From: Fratercula arctica
Lineage: Eukaryota > Chordata > Aves > Charadriiformes > Alcidae
Assembly (NCBI GenBank): GCA_947846985.1
Contig: CANTUZ010000014.1
Location: 6,921,232-6,985,231 of the forward strand
Reading direction: 5' to 3'
Length of the DNA stretch: 64,000 nt
Shown here: in pieces, positions 12,301 through 24,300 of the stretch
Layout of the letters: every line of letters begins with the position of its first letter
How positions within the stretch are numbered: position 1 is the stretch's first letter
Notes under the pieces: model-generated
Database searches by the model: none
What the model was told of the DNA's origin: nothing
The model's input: the letters and a program-made list of their open reading frames with translations, nothing else
Program-made: the position numbers and the translations under genes

Positions 12301-14376
12301 GGTCAGTGGGGGGGGGGGGTGAGGGGGGGTCCCCGGGGCTTTTGGGGAGGGGGCCCCGATCCCAGCCTCGCCCCCTTGGGTGAAGGGATCTCCCCCACGT
12401 CCCAGTAGGATCCCTGGGAGAGGGTGGGGGGGTCCCCAGGGCGCTCGGGGAGGGGGGGGGCTGAGCCCAGCCGAGGGGTCCCCCCCTGGGGGGGTGAGGG
12501 GGTCCCCCACGTCCCAGGGGATCCCTTGGGGAGGGGGGTCCCCAGGTCTCCTGGGGAGGGGTCCCCAAGCCCAGCCTCACCCCCTGTCCCTTGTCCCTTG
12601 ACCTGTCCCACGTCTCCCTTTGTCCCCTGTCCCTTGTTCCCCCTCCCCTGCTTGTCCCACGTCCCCCCTCATCCCATCTCCCTTGTCCCCTCCCTGTCCC
12701 ATGTCCCCTGTCCCTTGTCCCCCATCCCCTGCCTGTCCCTTGTCCCCTGTCCTTCATCCCTTGTCCCCTCCCTGTCCCTTTGTCCCCTGTCCCTTGTCCC
12801 CCCTCCCCTTCTTGTCCCACGTCCCCCCTCATCCCCTGTCCCTTGTCCTTCATCCCTTCTCCCTTCCTTGTCCCCTGTCCCTTGTCCCCCCTCCCCTCCC
12901 TGTCCCCTGTCCCTTGTCCCCTGTCCTTCATCCCTTGTCCCCTCCCTGTCCCCTGTCCCCTGTCCCCCATCCCCTCCCTGTCCCTTGTCCCCTGTCCCTT
13001 GTCCCCATCCCCTGTCTGTCCCTTGTCCCCTGTCCCTTGTCCCCATCCCCTGCTTGTCCCACGTCCCCCCTCATCCCCTGTCCCTTGTCCTTCATCCCTT
13101 CTCCCTTCCTTGTCCCCTGTCCCTTGTCCCCCCTCCTCTGCCTGTCCCTTGTCCCTTGTCCTTCATCCCTTGTCCCCTCCCTGTCCCCTGTCCCCTGTCC
13201 CTTGTCCCCCATCCCCTCCCTGTCCCCTGTCCCTTGTCCCTGTCCTTCATCCCTTGTCCCCTCCCTGTCCCCTGTCCCCTGTCCCTTGTCCCCCTCCCCT
13301 GCCTGTCCCTTGTCCCTTGTCCTTCATCCCTTGTCCCCTCCCTGTCCCCTGTCCCCTGTCCCTTGTCCCCCATCCCCTGCCTGTCCCCTGTCCCTTGTCC
13401 CCGTCCTTCATCCCTTGTCCCCTCCCTGTCCCCTGTCCCTTGTCCCCATCCCCTGCTTGTCCCACGTCCTCCCTCATCCCATCTCCTTTGTCCTTCATCC
13501 CTTCTCCCTTCCTTGTCCCCTGTCCCTTGTCCCCCCTCCCCTCCCTGTCCCCTGTCCCTTGTCCCCTGTCCTTCATCCCTTGTCCCCTCCCTGTCCCCTA
13601 TCCCTTGTGCCCTGTCCTTCATCCCTTCTCCCTTCCTTGTCCCCTGTCCCTTGTCCCCTGTCCCTTGTCCCTTGTCCTTCATCCCTTCTCCTCTCCCGGT
13701 CCCACGTCCCCTGCCACCACGTCCCCCGCCTGTCCCCCCCCCCCACCTTGTCTGTCACGTCCCTTGTGTCCCCCCCCGTCCGTCCGTCCCGTCCCCCCCC
13801 CAGGCCTCAGCAACATCATCGGGGTGATCGTCTACATCTCGGCCAACGCGGGGGACCCGGGGACGAAGCGGGACGAGGACAAGAAGAGCCATTACTCCTA
13901 CGGCTGGTCCTTCTACTTCGGGGGGCTCTCCTTCATCCTGGCCGAGGCCATCGGGGTCCTGGCCGTCAACCTCTACATCGAGCGGCACCGCAAAGCCCGG
14001 GGGGGCCCCGGGGGGGGGCCGGGACCCCCCCCGCCTCCCCCCCCTCCCCGCGTCCCCCCCGGTCCCCGACCTCGTCCCCGCCGTCGCTCCCGCTCCAGCT
14101 CTCGCTCCAGCGAACCGGGGCGCTCCCGGGATGCCTCCCCCCCCCCCGCCGCCCCCCCTGCCCCCCCCCGGAAAATCGGGGGGAGGGGGGGCCCCCCCGG
14201 CCGATATCTCCATGTACACCCTATCGCGGGAGGGACCCCCCGGGCCGCCCCCCCCCGGCACCCCTGGACCCCCCTTTTTGCAGCTGCATAACGCCTTTGG
14301 GAAGGACCCCCCCGGGGGCCCCCCCGACAGCGCCTCGGGGACCAGCACCCTCAACCGCAAGACCACCCCCGTCTAG
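134..14376 (+). CDS. CACNG8: CACNG8, TARP gamma-8, AMPA-receptor auxiliary subunit (4 exons)
   Basis: Exons are 134-389, 9866-9949, 12161-12301 and 13804-14376, all joined by GT-AG introns in compatible phase. The product is a four-helix claudin-like TARP that binds AMPA receptors in the postsynaptic membrane. Visible marks are ESLKRWN at the N terminus (shared with gamma-8, not gamma-2/3/4), TM1 around residues 19-39, sequons in NTSNAS, the claudin-family [12 protein letters not shown]2 in exon 3, TM3 and TM4 in exon 4, an [13 protein letters not shown] serine/arginine tail, [10 protein letters not shown], and the PDZ ligand NRKTTPV before the stop. It has about 350 codons, against roughly 425 in human, with a shorter Gly/Pro tail. 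Two oddities: the family's Met start reads CTG here, and exon 4 needs one 1-nt shift between about 14131 and 14195, in runs of C and G, to join the RRRSRS part to the DISMYT part. Identity is near certain; the start is not. Confidence 0.95.
445..8730. repeat. 51-bp minisatellite, about 160 copies, CACNG8 intron 1
   Basis: Tandem array of a 51-bp unit containing ggcactgtcaggggaagctc and cgcagcgcggtggcatcgct. The main variants differ at ggggacaccggtggc versus ggggacattcgtggc. Because 51 is divisible by 3 and the unit lacks stops, frames on both strands stay open for thousands of bases; one frame reads [17 protein letters not shown] over and over. It lies between verified splice sites of exons 1 and 2, so this is not coding. 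Copies with small indels cluster at about 2349-2760 and 3320-3390. Confidence 0.97.
8760..9860. repeat. GTGTCCCC-type pyrimidine-rich array, CACNG8 intron 1
   Basis: About 1.1 kb of short degenerate units such as ccccatccctgtggtgtccc, running up to the exon 2 acceptor. The + strand carries almost uninterrupted C/T tracts. Confidence 0.9.
9866..9949 (+). CDS. CACNG8: CACNG8 exon 2
   Basis: 84 bp encoding [18 protein letters not shown] through AEYLL, the end of the first extracellular loop. Acceptor CGCAG, donor GTGAGT; phase 1 in, phase 1 out. Confidence 0.96.
9955..10655. repeat. CCATGGCAACCGCC array with RFX X-box-like sites, CACNG8 intron 2
   Basis: Irregular tandem units of the form catcaccatggcaaccgccc. 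Many copies contain CCATGGCAAC, an arm of the RFX X-box; the array includes a perfect palindromic site at 10324-10337. It starts just after the exon 2 donor. Confidence 0.88.
10324..10337. promoter_or_regulatory. Perfect palindromic X-box (RFX-type) motif
   Basis: GTTGCCATGGCAAC matches the RFX consensus GTNRCC-N(0-3)-RGYAAC with both arms intact. Binding is not shown; the site sits in an intronic array of half-site copies. Confidence 0.6.
10668..12140. repeat. 67-bp array rich in ATTGG (inverted CCAAT), CACNG8 intron 2
   Basis: From about 11010 the unit is 67 bp and contains gattggccgccatccccggg, ctgccattggccggggctag and cggatcccacgcccttcctt, usually giving two ATTGG pentamers per unit. A more degenerate leader with ATTGGCTG covers 10668-11010. 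I count about 45 ATTGG over the whole stretch, nearly all in one orientation, ending about 25 bp before exon 3. Confidence 0.93.
12161..12301 (+). CDS. CACNG8: CACNG8 exon 3 (TM2)
   Basis: 141 bp encoding [20 protein letters not shown] through ILFVAA. Acceptor CCCGCAG, donor GTCAGT. It follows directly on the ATTGG-rich array of intron 2. Confidence 0.96.
12583..13795. repeat. CCCTTGTCCCCTGTCC array, CACNG8 intron 3
   Basis: 1.2 kb of short degenerate units such as cttgtcccctgtccttcatc, pure pyrimidine for long stretches on the + strand. It fills intron 3 up to the exon 4 acceptor. Confidence 0.92.
13804..14376 (+). CDS. CACNG8: CACNG8 exon 4 (TM3-TM4, cytoplasmic tail, PDZ ligand)
   Basis: Begins [17 protein letters not shown], passes through [20 protein letters not shown] and the [11 protein letters not shown] segment, and ends LNRKTTPV with TAG at 14374-14376. 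The N-terminal and C-terminal parts lie in different frames because of one G/C-run indel near 14131-14195. Confidence 0.93.
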
Positions 14377-14735
14377 GGGCACCCCCGGACCCCCCGGGAC
14401 CCCTGGGACACCCCCCCCCGGGGACCAGCACCCTCAACCGCAAGACCACCCCCGTCTAGGGGCACCCCCGGACCCCCCCAGGACCCCTGGGACCCCCCCC
14501 GGGGGACCAGCACCCTCAATGACAAGACCACCCCCCTCTAGGGGCACCCTCAGACCCCCCCGGGACCCCCCCAGGGACCCCCCCGGGGACCAGCACCCTC
14601 AACCTCAACACCAGCCCTGTCTAAGGGCATCCCTGGCTCCCCAGGGACCCCCCCAGGACCCCCCCAGACCCTCCTGGGACCCCCCCAGGGGACCAGCACC
14701 CTCAACGACAAGACCACCCCCCTCTAGGGGTGCCC
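14377..14735 (+). repeat. Tandem copies of the CACNG8 C-terminal coding end
   Basis: After the true stop, the segment ggggaccagcaccctcaacc with its following codons and stop recurs at about 14415-14462, 14500-14541, 14588-14632 and 14690-14728, in units of roughly 80-100 bp. Copies would read [21 protein letters not shown] or degenerate forms, each ending in a stop-like tag. They are in the 3' UTR. Confidence 0.88.
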
Positions 14736-14929
14736 CCAGAACCACCTCCCCCCCCCCCCCCGAACCTCTGGGACCCCCCCAGAGCCCTGGGCACCCCCAG
14801 GGACCCCCCAGGGACAGCCCAGCCCCCCCGGGGACACCCAGCCCCCCCCCCCCGGGACCCCCTTGGGGCCGACAGTGAGAGCAGCCCCACCTGAGGGACC
14901 CCCTTGCACACCCCCCCCCGCCCCAGCTC

Positions 14930-15540
14930 CTGCGCTCTTCAGCCTCATCTTCCTCCTCATCCTCACCTTCCTCCTCCTCTCCTCACCTTCCTCCTCCTCT
15001 TCTCCTCCTCTTCCTCCTTCTCCTCACCCTCACCTTCCTCCTGCCCTCTTCATCCTCCCCTCCTCCCCCTCACCTTCCTCCTGCCTTCCTCATCCTCTTC
15101 CTCCTCCTGCCTTCCTCATCCTCATCCTCCTTCTGCCTTCCTCCTTCTCCTCCTGCCCTCTTCATCCTCCCCTCCTCACCCTCACCTTCATCCTGCCTTC
15201 CTCATCCTCTTCCTCCTCCTGCCTTCCTCCTCCTCCCCTCCTCACCCTCACCTTCCTCCTGCCTTCCTCATCCTCATCCTCCTCCTGCCTTCCTCATCCT
15301 CATCCTCCTTCTGCCTTCCTCCTTCTCCTCCTGCCTTCCTCCTCCTCCCTCCTCACCCTCACCTTCCTCCTTCCTTCCTCATCCTCTTCCTCCTCCTGCC
15401 TTCCTCCTCCTCCCCTCCTCCCCCTCACCTTCCTCCTGCCTTCCTCATCCTCTTCCTCCTCCTGCCTTCCTCCTCCTCCCCTCCTCACCCTCACCTTCCT
15501 CCTGCCTTCCTCATCTTCATCTTCCTCCTCCCCCCTCCCT
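14930..15540. repeat. TTCCTCCTGCC polypyrimidine array, CACNG8 3' UTR
   Basis: About 600 bp built from ttcctcctgccttcctcatc and ctcctcaccctc units. Strong purine/pyrimidine strand bias, capable of triplex (H-DNA) structure. No coding signal. Confidence 0.92.
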
Positions 15541-15654
15541 GCCCCTGCCCTCCCGCAGGCAGGCAGGGCTGTGCCCCCCCCATGTGCTGTGGGGGGGGAT
15601 TTGGGGGGGGTCCCCAAGGGCTAAACTCCACTCCAGCTCCAAGCCCTCCCCACA

Positions 15655-16170
15655 GGGGCCCCCCCAACCACTGTCTCTTGGGGGGGGGTCCCCAAAACCG
15701 CTGTCTCTTGGGGCGGGAGCCTTGAAACCACCATCTCTTTGGGAGGGGAGCCCAAAACCACCATGTCTTTGGCGGGGGGGCGGGGGGGGGGGGGGGAGGT
15801 GTCCCTTGAAACCGTCATCTCTTGGGAGGTGGGGCCAAAATCGCCATCTCTTTGGGGGTCCCCTCCAAAAGTGCCGTCTTTTTGGGAGGGGTCCCCGAAA
15901 CTGTTGTCTCTTTTGGGGGTCCCTTGAAACCGCCATCTCTTGGGGGGGGTGTCCTTGAAACCACTGTCTCTTGGGGTCCCCAAAACAACCGTCTCTTGGG
16001 GGGGACCCAAAAAAACCTGCCATGTATTTGGGGGTCCCTTGAAACTGTCATCTCTTGGGGGGGGGGGGGTGTCCTTGAAACCACCATCTCTTGGGTGGGG
16101 TGTACCTAAACCCTCCATTTCTTGCAGGGGGGTCCCCGAAACTGCCGTCTCTTGAGGGCCCCCCTCAAAC
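15655..16170. repeat. Degenerate cttgaaaccaccatctcttg array, CACNG8 3' UTR
   Basis: Around fourteen irregular copies of a motif like ccatctcttgggggggtccc plus cttgaaacc, with variable G runs. No gene seen on either strand. Confidence 0.85.
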
Positions 16171-16329
16171 CTCTGTCTCTCCCCACCCCCCCCACTCCTT
16201 TTTGGGGGGGTCCCCAGGGACATCCCCCCCTACACAGCCCGGGGGGGGTCCCTGTGCCTTAGGGGGGGCTGTGGGGATGGGGCCCAGGCTGGGGGGGGGG
16301 GCAGTGGGACCCCTGGGATCCCCCCTCTC

Positions 16330-16915
16330 CCCCCCCAGAGCAGCTCCCTGAGCAATATGGACCAGTATGGCCCAGTCCCTGGGCAGTATCAAACCAGTAT
16401 CTCCCAGTTCCATGGCCAGTAAGGGACCAGTAAAACCCAGTTTCCTCAATAGTGTCAAACCAGTATGGCCTAGTTCCCTGGGCAGTATCAGACCAGTACA
16501 GCCCAGTTTGCTCAATAGTGTCAAACCAGTATGGCCCGGACCAGTACAGCCCGGTCTGCAGGCAGTGCCGTGCCAATAGCTCCCAGTTCACCCAGTGCTC
16601 CCAGTATCCCCCAGTGCCCTGGGCTGGCTGCAGAGCTGGGCTCTCCCATGCAGTCTCAGTCCAGTTGCTCCCAGTAACCGCCCAGTTGCTCGCAGTGCCC
16701 CCTGGTCACTCCCAGTCTCCCCCAGTTGGTCCCAGTCTCCCCCCCCCCATTACTCTCAGTCCCCCCCATCATTCCCAGTCACTCCCAGTTGCTCCCAGTC
16801 CCCCCCAATCACTCTCAGTGCCCCCCCCATTGCTCCCAGTTCTCCCCCCATCACTCCCAGTCACTCCCAGTTCCTCCCTATCGATCCCAGTCACTCCCAG
16901 TGCCCCCCACCCGGC
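16330..16915. repeat. CCAGTA / CTCCCAGT array, CACNG8 3' UTR
   Basis: Short units carrying accagtatggcccagt, later cactcccagtcccccc. Low-complexity continuation of the CACNG8 3' UTR. Confidence 0.85.
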
Positions 16916-16932
16916 CCCGTTAACGAATGTCA

Positions 16933-18295
<1,363 letters not shown>

Positions 18296-18314
18296 ATGGA
18301 GGACGGAGTATATG
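18296..18314 (+). CDS. CYTH2: CYTH2 exon 1
   Basis: Encodes MEDGVY plus one base, with a good Kozak context (gccgccATGg). Donor GTAGGC. Confidence 0.96.
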
Positions 18315-21300
18315 GTAGGCCCGGCGGGGGGGGTCGGGGGGGGGGGGGGGGGGGCGTTTGACCCCCCCCCTCCGGGATGAGGGAGGGTGGAGGGGGGGCT
18401 CCGGTGGCCGCGTGGGGCCCTGTCCCGAGGGTGAGGGGCGGGGTCACGTGACAAGGCCTCACCACTCCCCTCCCGCGAGGTGTGGGGGGCCCGTGGTGGG
18501 TGAGACCATTCAATGGCGGGGGGGGGGGGGGGGGAATGGCTGTTGCCTGTCATGCCACGCCCCACTTTCTGCCAGGCCACACCCCCTTTCCGCCAGGCCC
18601 CGCCCCTCCGTCGACCCGTCCCCTGCGCGTGGAGCTGCGTGTGGGCGGGGCTTACGCGGGGAAGGGGCGGGGCTAAAACGGTTGGGGGCGTGGCCTTGGA
18701 CGGGTCTTTGCAGAAACGGGGCGTGGTTATACCAGAGAGGGCGGGGTTTTGCCGGAGGGGGCGTGGTTAAAGTTAAGGGGCGTGGTCAGAACCGAGGGGG
18801 CGGGGCTAGGACTCGGCTCTGGGTCTGTTTCCTGGGGCAGGGAGGGGGCGGGGCCTCTGGAGAGGGGGCGGGGCCAGGGGAAGTGGGCGGGGGCGGGTGG
18901 GGGGGGCGACAGCAGAGTTGTGACACCCACCCCCACCCACCCCCCCCCCCCTTCCCCCCGGGACCTCCCTAGTGCCCCCCGACCTGACGGCGGAGGAGCG
19001 GCTGGAGCTGGAGAGCATCCGGCGGCGCAAGCAGGAGCTGCTGGGGGAGATCCAGCGCCTGCGGGAGGAGCTGAGCGAGGCCATGAGCGAGGTGGAGGGG
19101 CTGGAGGCCAACGAGGGCAGGTACCTCCCAAATACCCCCTCCCAGGGCCCCCAGATACCCCCCCGAGACCCCAGAAACCCTCCCATGGCCCCCCGAGACC
19201 CCTGAAATCCTCCCAGGGCCCCCCAATACCCCCCCCGAGACCCCTGAAATCCTCCCATGGCCCCCAAATACCCCCCCGAGGCCCCAGAAACCCTTTCAGG
19301 ACCCCCAAATACCCCCCAAAGACCCTAGAAACTCTCCCAGGGCCCCTAAATACCCCTTCAGGGCCCCCAAATATCCCCCTGAGACCCCAGAAACCCTCCC
19401 AGGGCCCCCACATACACCCCAGCACCCACAAATACTCCTGCAGGAACACCATTCACCTGTGAGGCTCTCAAATATCTCCCCAGGACCCCTAAATACCCCC
19501 GAGACCCCCAAAACCCCTTCAGGGCCCCCAAATACCCCCCAAATGTCCCCCAGGACCCCCAGACATCTGCCTTGGGGTCCTCTGTACAGAGAGACCCCCT
19601 TCACCCACCAGGATGTACCTTCCCAGGCATGGAGAGACCCCCAAACTCTGGCCCTGAGACCCCAATGTGCCCCCTTGCTGCATGGGGTGGACCCAGACGC
19701 CCTGTGGACCCCCCCAAAATCTACCCCAGCATCCCTGAGTACCCCCTGACAACACCATGGTCCCACCTCTGGGGGCTTTGTGTCTTCTTAGTCTCTGTCA
19801 GGGCCCAGGGGACCACCAAAACCCTCCCCCAGAACTACCCCCCTGTCTCTGGGGACCCCAAAACTTCCCCTGAAGGTTCTGGGGAATCCCCCTAACCCTG
19901 GTTTATAACATACACCCCCCCCCCACCTTCAGCAAAACCCTCCAGAGGAACCGAAAGATGGGGATGGGCCGCAAGAAATTCAACATGGACCCCAAAAAGG
20001 TGAGGGGCTCCCAAACGCCACGTCGTCCCCACCCCCCAGCGTGGGGTTCCCGGATGCCTGGGTGTCGTCCCACCCCCACCCCCCGGGTGGTCCCTGATGG
20101 TTTTGGGGTGCAGGGGATCCAGTTCCTGGTGGAGAACGAGCTGCTGCGGCACACGGCCGAGGACATCGCCCGCTTCCTCTACAAGGGCGAGGGGCTCAAC
20201 AAGACGGCCATCGGCGACTACCTGGGCGAGAGGTGGGCTACCTGGGGGGGGGGGGGGGGGGGCTACCTGGGAGGGGGAGGGTCTTCCTGAAAGGGGGGGG
20301 AGCTTCGCCAAGGACCACCTGCCCCCCCAGAGATGTGACCGGCCCGTTGGTTTGAGCCTGGGGAGGGTCTGGGTGATTGACAGCGTGGTGGGCGGGGTTT
20401 ATTGGAAGGGGAGTGACTTTTTGGAAGGGGGAGTGGCTTCATGAGGGGGAGGGGCTTACTGGAAGGGGTGGGGCTTCCCCAAGGACCTCCCACCCACCCC
20501 CCCAGAGGTGGGAGCAGCCCCTTGGGTTGAGCTTGGAGGGCGTTGGGGTGATTGACAGCATGGTGGGTGGGGCTTCCTGGAAGGGGCGGGGCTTCCTGGG
20601 GGAGGGGCTTCATGAAATGGGTGTGGCTTTGTGAAAGGGGCGGGGCTTCCCCAAGGACCACCCACCCACCCCCCCCAGAGGTGGGAGCAGCCCCTTGGGT
20701 TGAGCTTGGAGGGCGTTGGGGTGATTGACAGCATGGTGGGCAGGGCTTCCTGGAAGGGGCGGGGCTTCCTGGGGGGAGGGGCTTCATGAAATGGGTGTGG
20801 CTTTGTGAAAGGGGCGGGGCTTCCCCAAGGACCACCCCCCCACCCCCCTCTCCAGGGATGGGAGCAGCCCCTTGGGTTGAGGCTGGGTGTCGGGCTGGGT
20901 GATTGACAGCGTGGTGGGCGGGGTTTAAGTGGGTGGGTCTCGGGGGGGTGGGCAGGGCTTGGTGGTGATTGACAGCTCGGTTCCGCCCCCCCCCCATCCC
21001 CAGGGAGGAGTTCAATATCGGGGTCCTGCACGCCTTCGTGGACCTCCACGAGTTCACGGACCTCAACCTGGTGCAGGCGCTGAGGTGAGGGGGCTGGGGG
21101 GGGCACTTGGGGGGCTGGGGGGGCTCTTGGCGGGGGGAGGGGGGGGGTTGGGAAGACACCTGGAGGGCGCTGGGGACTTTGGGGGGCATATTCAGGGCTC
21201 CAAGGAGGGTTAGGGACAGCCGGGAGGAGGACTGGGGGGTCTGGGGGATCCCTTGAAGATTTTTGAAGGGGCTCACGTGGAGTATTATGGGGGGGGGGGG

Positions 21301-24300
21301 TGGGGAGGTCCCAGGGAGGATTCTGGGGGTCCCAGGGAGGATTTTCAGGATCTGCTGGAGGATTTGGGGGGGATGATGGAGGGTTTGGGGGTCCTGGGGA
21401 GGATTTTGGGGGTCCCGGGAAGAATTTGAGGGATTTGTTGGAGGACTTGGGGATCTGATGGAGGATTTGGGGGTCCTGGGGATGATTTTGGGGGTCCCGG
21501 GAAGAATTTGAGGGATTTGTTGGAGGACTTGGGGATCTGATGGAGGATTTGGGGGTCCTGGGGAGGGTTTGGGGGTCCTGGGGATGATTTTGGGGGTCCC
21601 GGGAAGAATTTGAGGGATCTGTTGGAGGACTTGGGGATCTGATGGAGGATTTGGGGGTCCTGGGGAGGATTTTGGGGGTCCCGGGAAGAATTTGAGGGAT
21701 CTGTTGGAGGACTTGGGGATCTGATGGAGGATTTGGGGGTCCTGGGGAGGATTTGGGAGATCCTGGGGGGGGGGGGAGTGTTGGGGGCCCCGTGGAGGTT
21801 TGGGGGGCAGTGGAGGATTTGGGGTGCCCCCCTGTTCCGCCCCCTCCCCCAGGCAGTTCCTGTGGAGCTTTCGGCTGCCGGGGGAGGCGCAGAAGATCGA
21901 CCGGATGATGGAGGCCTTCGCCCAGCGCTACTGTCTCTGCAACCCCGGCGTCTTCCAGTGCACGGGTAGGGCCATGCTCCGCCCCCCCCCGGCCACGCCC
22001 GGCCACGCCCAGCCACCCTCCTCCCTCCCCCCGCCCCCCGCCATGTCCCCAAATGGGCCAGACGCCTGGCTGTCCCGTCCCCATTTCCCCCATGGCCGCT
22101 GGGGTCCCCCCGGGTGACCTGGATGCTGGTGTCCCCCCCCCTCCCATGGCCCCCCTGTACTGCCAGGGTTCTCTTGGGACCCCCCCTCTGGCTGTTGGGG
22201 TCCCCCTGCACACACCACCCCCCCTCCCCAAAAGTCACCTGGATGTTGGGGTTCCCCTGTGCCCTCCCTGTCTCTTGGGGTCCCCCCATGTTCCCCCCAG
22301 CTGCGGGGGGGTCCTCATGACCCCCCACATCTTTTGGGGGTCCCCTTTGCCACCTGGCTGTTGGGGTCCCCATCCCCTTGTGCCCGCCCCCCCGTATGTC
22401 GGGGTCCCCTGTACCCTCCATGCTATCAGGGTCCCCCCATCCCCTCGTGTCCCCCTGTGCTGTGGGGGTCCCCCTATGCCCCCCCCCAAGCTGTGGGGGT
22501 TTCCCCATGACCCGCCCCCCCCCATCTATTGGGATCCCCTTTGCCACCCCATCCCCTTGTTTTCTCACTGCTTTTGGGGTCACCCGCGTCCCCCTGTGCC
22601 ATCCCCCCCCCCCCCCCCCCCCCATCCCCTGGCTGTGGGGGTCCCCCCCCGTGACCCCCCCTGCCCCCAGACACGTGCTACGTCCTCTCCTTCGCCGTCA
22701 TCATGCTCAACACCAGCCTGCACAACCCCAACGTGCGGGACAAGCCCTCGGCCGAGCGCTTCGTGGCCATGAACCGCGGCATCAACGATGGCGGGGACCT
22801 GCCCGAGGAGCTGCTGCGGGTAGGGCGGGGCGTGGAGGGGCGGGGCTTGGAGGGAGGGTGGGGCCGTGGGGGTGGAGGGGTCAGGGATGGGAGAGACCGG
22901 GGGGGGCGTGGTCTGGGGAGGGGTGGGGCCTGGGGGCGGGGCTTGGAGGGAGGGTGGGGCCACGGGGGTGGAGGGGTCAGGGATGGGAGAGACCTGGGGA
23001 GCTGGGGGGGGGGGTAGTCTGGGGGGGGGGGGGGCCTGGGGGGCGGGGCTTGGAGGGAGGGTGGGGCCGTGGGGGGTGGAGGGAGCTGTGATGGGAGAGA
23101 CCTGGGGGAGCGGGGGGGGGGCGTGGCCTGGGGAGGGGTGGGGCCTGGGGGCGGGGCTTGGAGGGAGGGTGGGGCCACGGGGGTGGAGGGGTCAGGGATG
23201 GGAGAGACCTGGGGGAGCTGGGGGGGGGGGCGTGGCCTGGGGGGGGGTGGGGCCTGGGGCGGGGCTTGGAGGGAGGGTGGGGCCATGGGGGGGAGGGGTC
23301 AGGGATGGGAGAGACCGGAGGGGGCGTGGTCTGGGGAGGGGTGGGGCCTGGGGGCGGGGCTTGGAGGGAGGGTGGGGCCGTGGGGGTGGAGGGGTCTGTG
23401 ATGGGAGAGACCGGGGGGGGCGTGGTCTGGGGAGGGGTGGGGCCTGGGGGCGGGGCTTGGAGGGAGGGTGGGGCCATGGGGGTGGAGGGGTCAGGGATGG
23501 GAGAGACCTGGGGGAGCTGGGGGGGGGCGTGGTCTGGGGAGGGGTGGGGCCTGGGGGCGGGGCTTGGAGGGAGGGTGGGGCCACGGGGGTGGAGGGGTCA
23601 GGGATGGGAGAGACCTGGGGGAGCTGGGGGGTGGGGGGGTGTGGTCTGGGGAGGGGTGGGGCCTGGGGGCGGGGCTTGGAGAGAGGGTGGGGCCGTGGGG
23701 GTGGAGGGGTCAGGGATGGGAGAGACCTGGGGGAGCTGGGGGCGGGGGGGGGTAGTCTGGGGAGGGGTGGGGCCTGGGGGCGGGGCTTGGAGGGAGGGTG
23801 GGGCCATGGGGGGGGAGGGGTCAGGATGGGAGAGACCGGGGGGTGTGGCCTGGGGAGGGGTGGGGCCTGGGGGCGGGGCTTGGAGGGAGGGTGGGGCCGT
23901 GGGGGTGGAGGGAGCTGTGATGGGAGAGACCTGGGGGAGCTGGGGGGGGTGTGGCCTGGGGAGGGGTGGGGCCTGGGGGCGGGGCTTGGAGGGAGGGTGG
24001 GGCCACGGGGGTGGAGGGGTCAGGGATGGAGAGACCGGGGGGGGCGTGGTCTGGGAGGGTGGGGCCTGGGGGCGGGGCTTGGAGGGAGGGTGGGGCCATG
24101 GGGGTGGAGGGGTCAGGGATGGGAGAGACCTGGAGGAGCTGCTAGGGGGTGTGGTCTGGAAGGGGGCGTGGTCTGTAGGGGCGTGTCTTATCGGGGCGGG
24201 GCTTGGAGGGGTGATGGGGCCATGGGGGTGGAGGGGTTGGGGATGGGAGAGACGGGGGGGCGTGGTCTGGATGGGGGTGTGGTCTGGATGGGTGTAGGGC

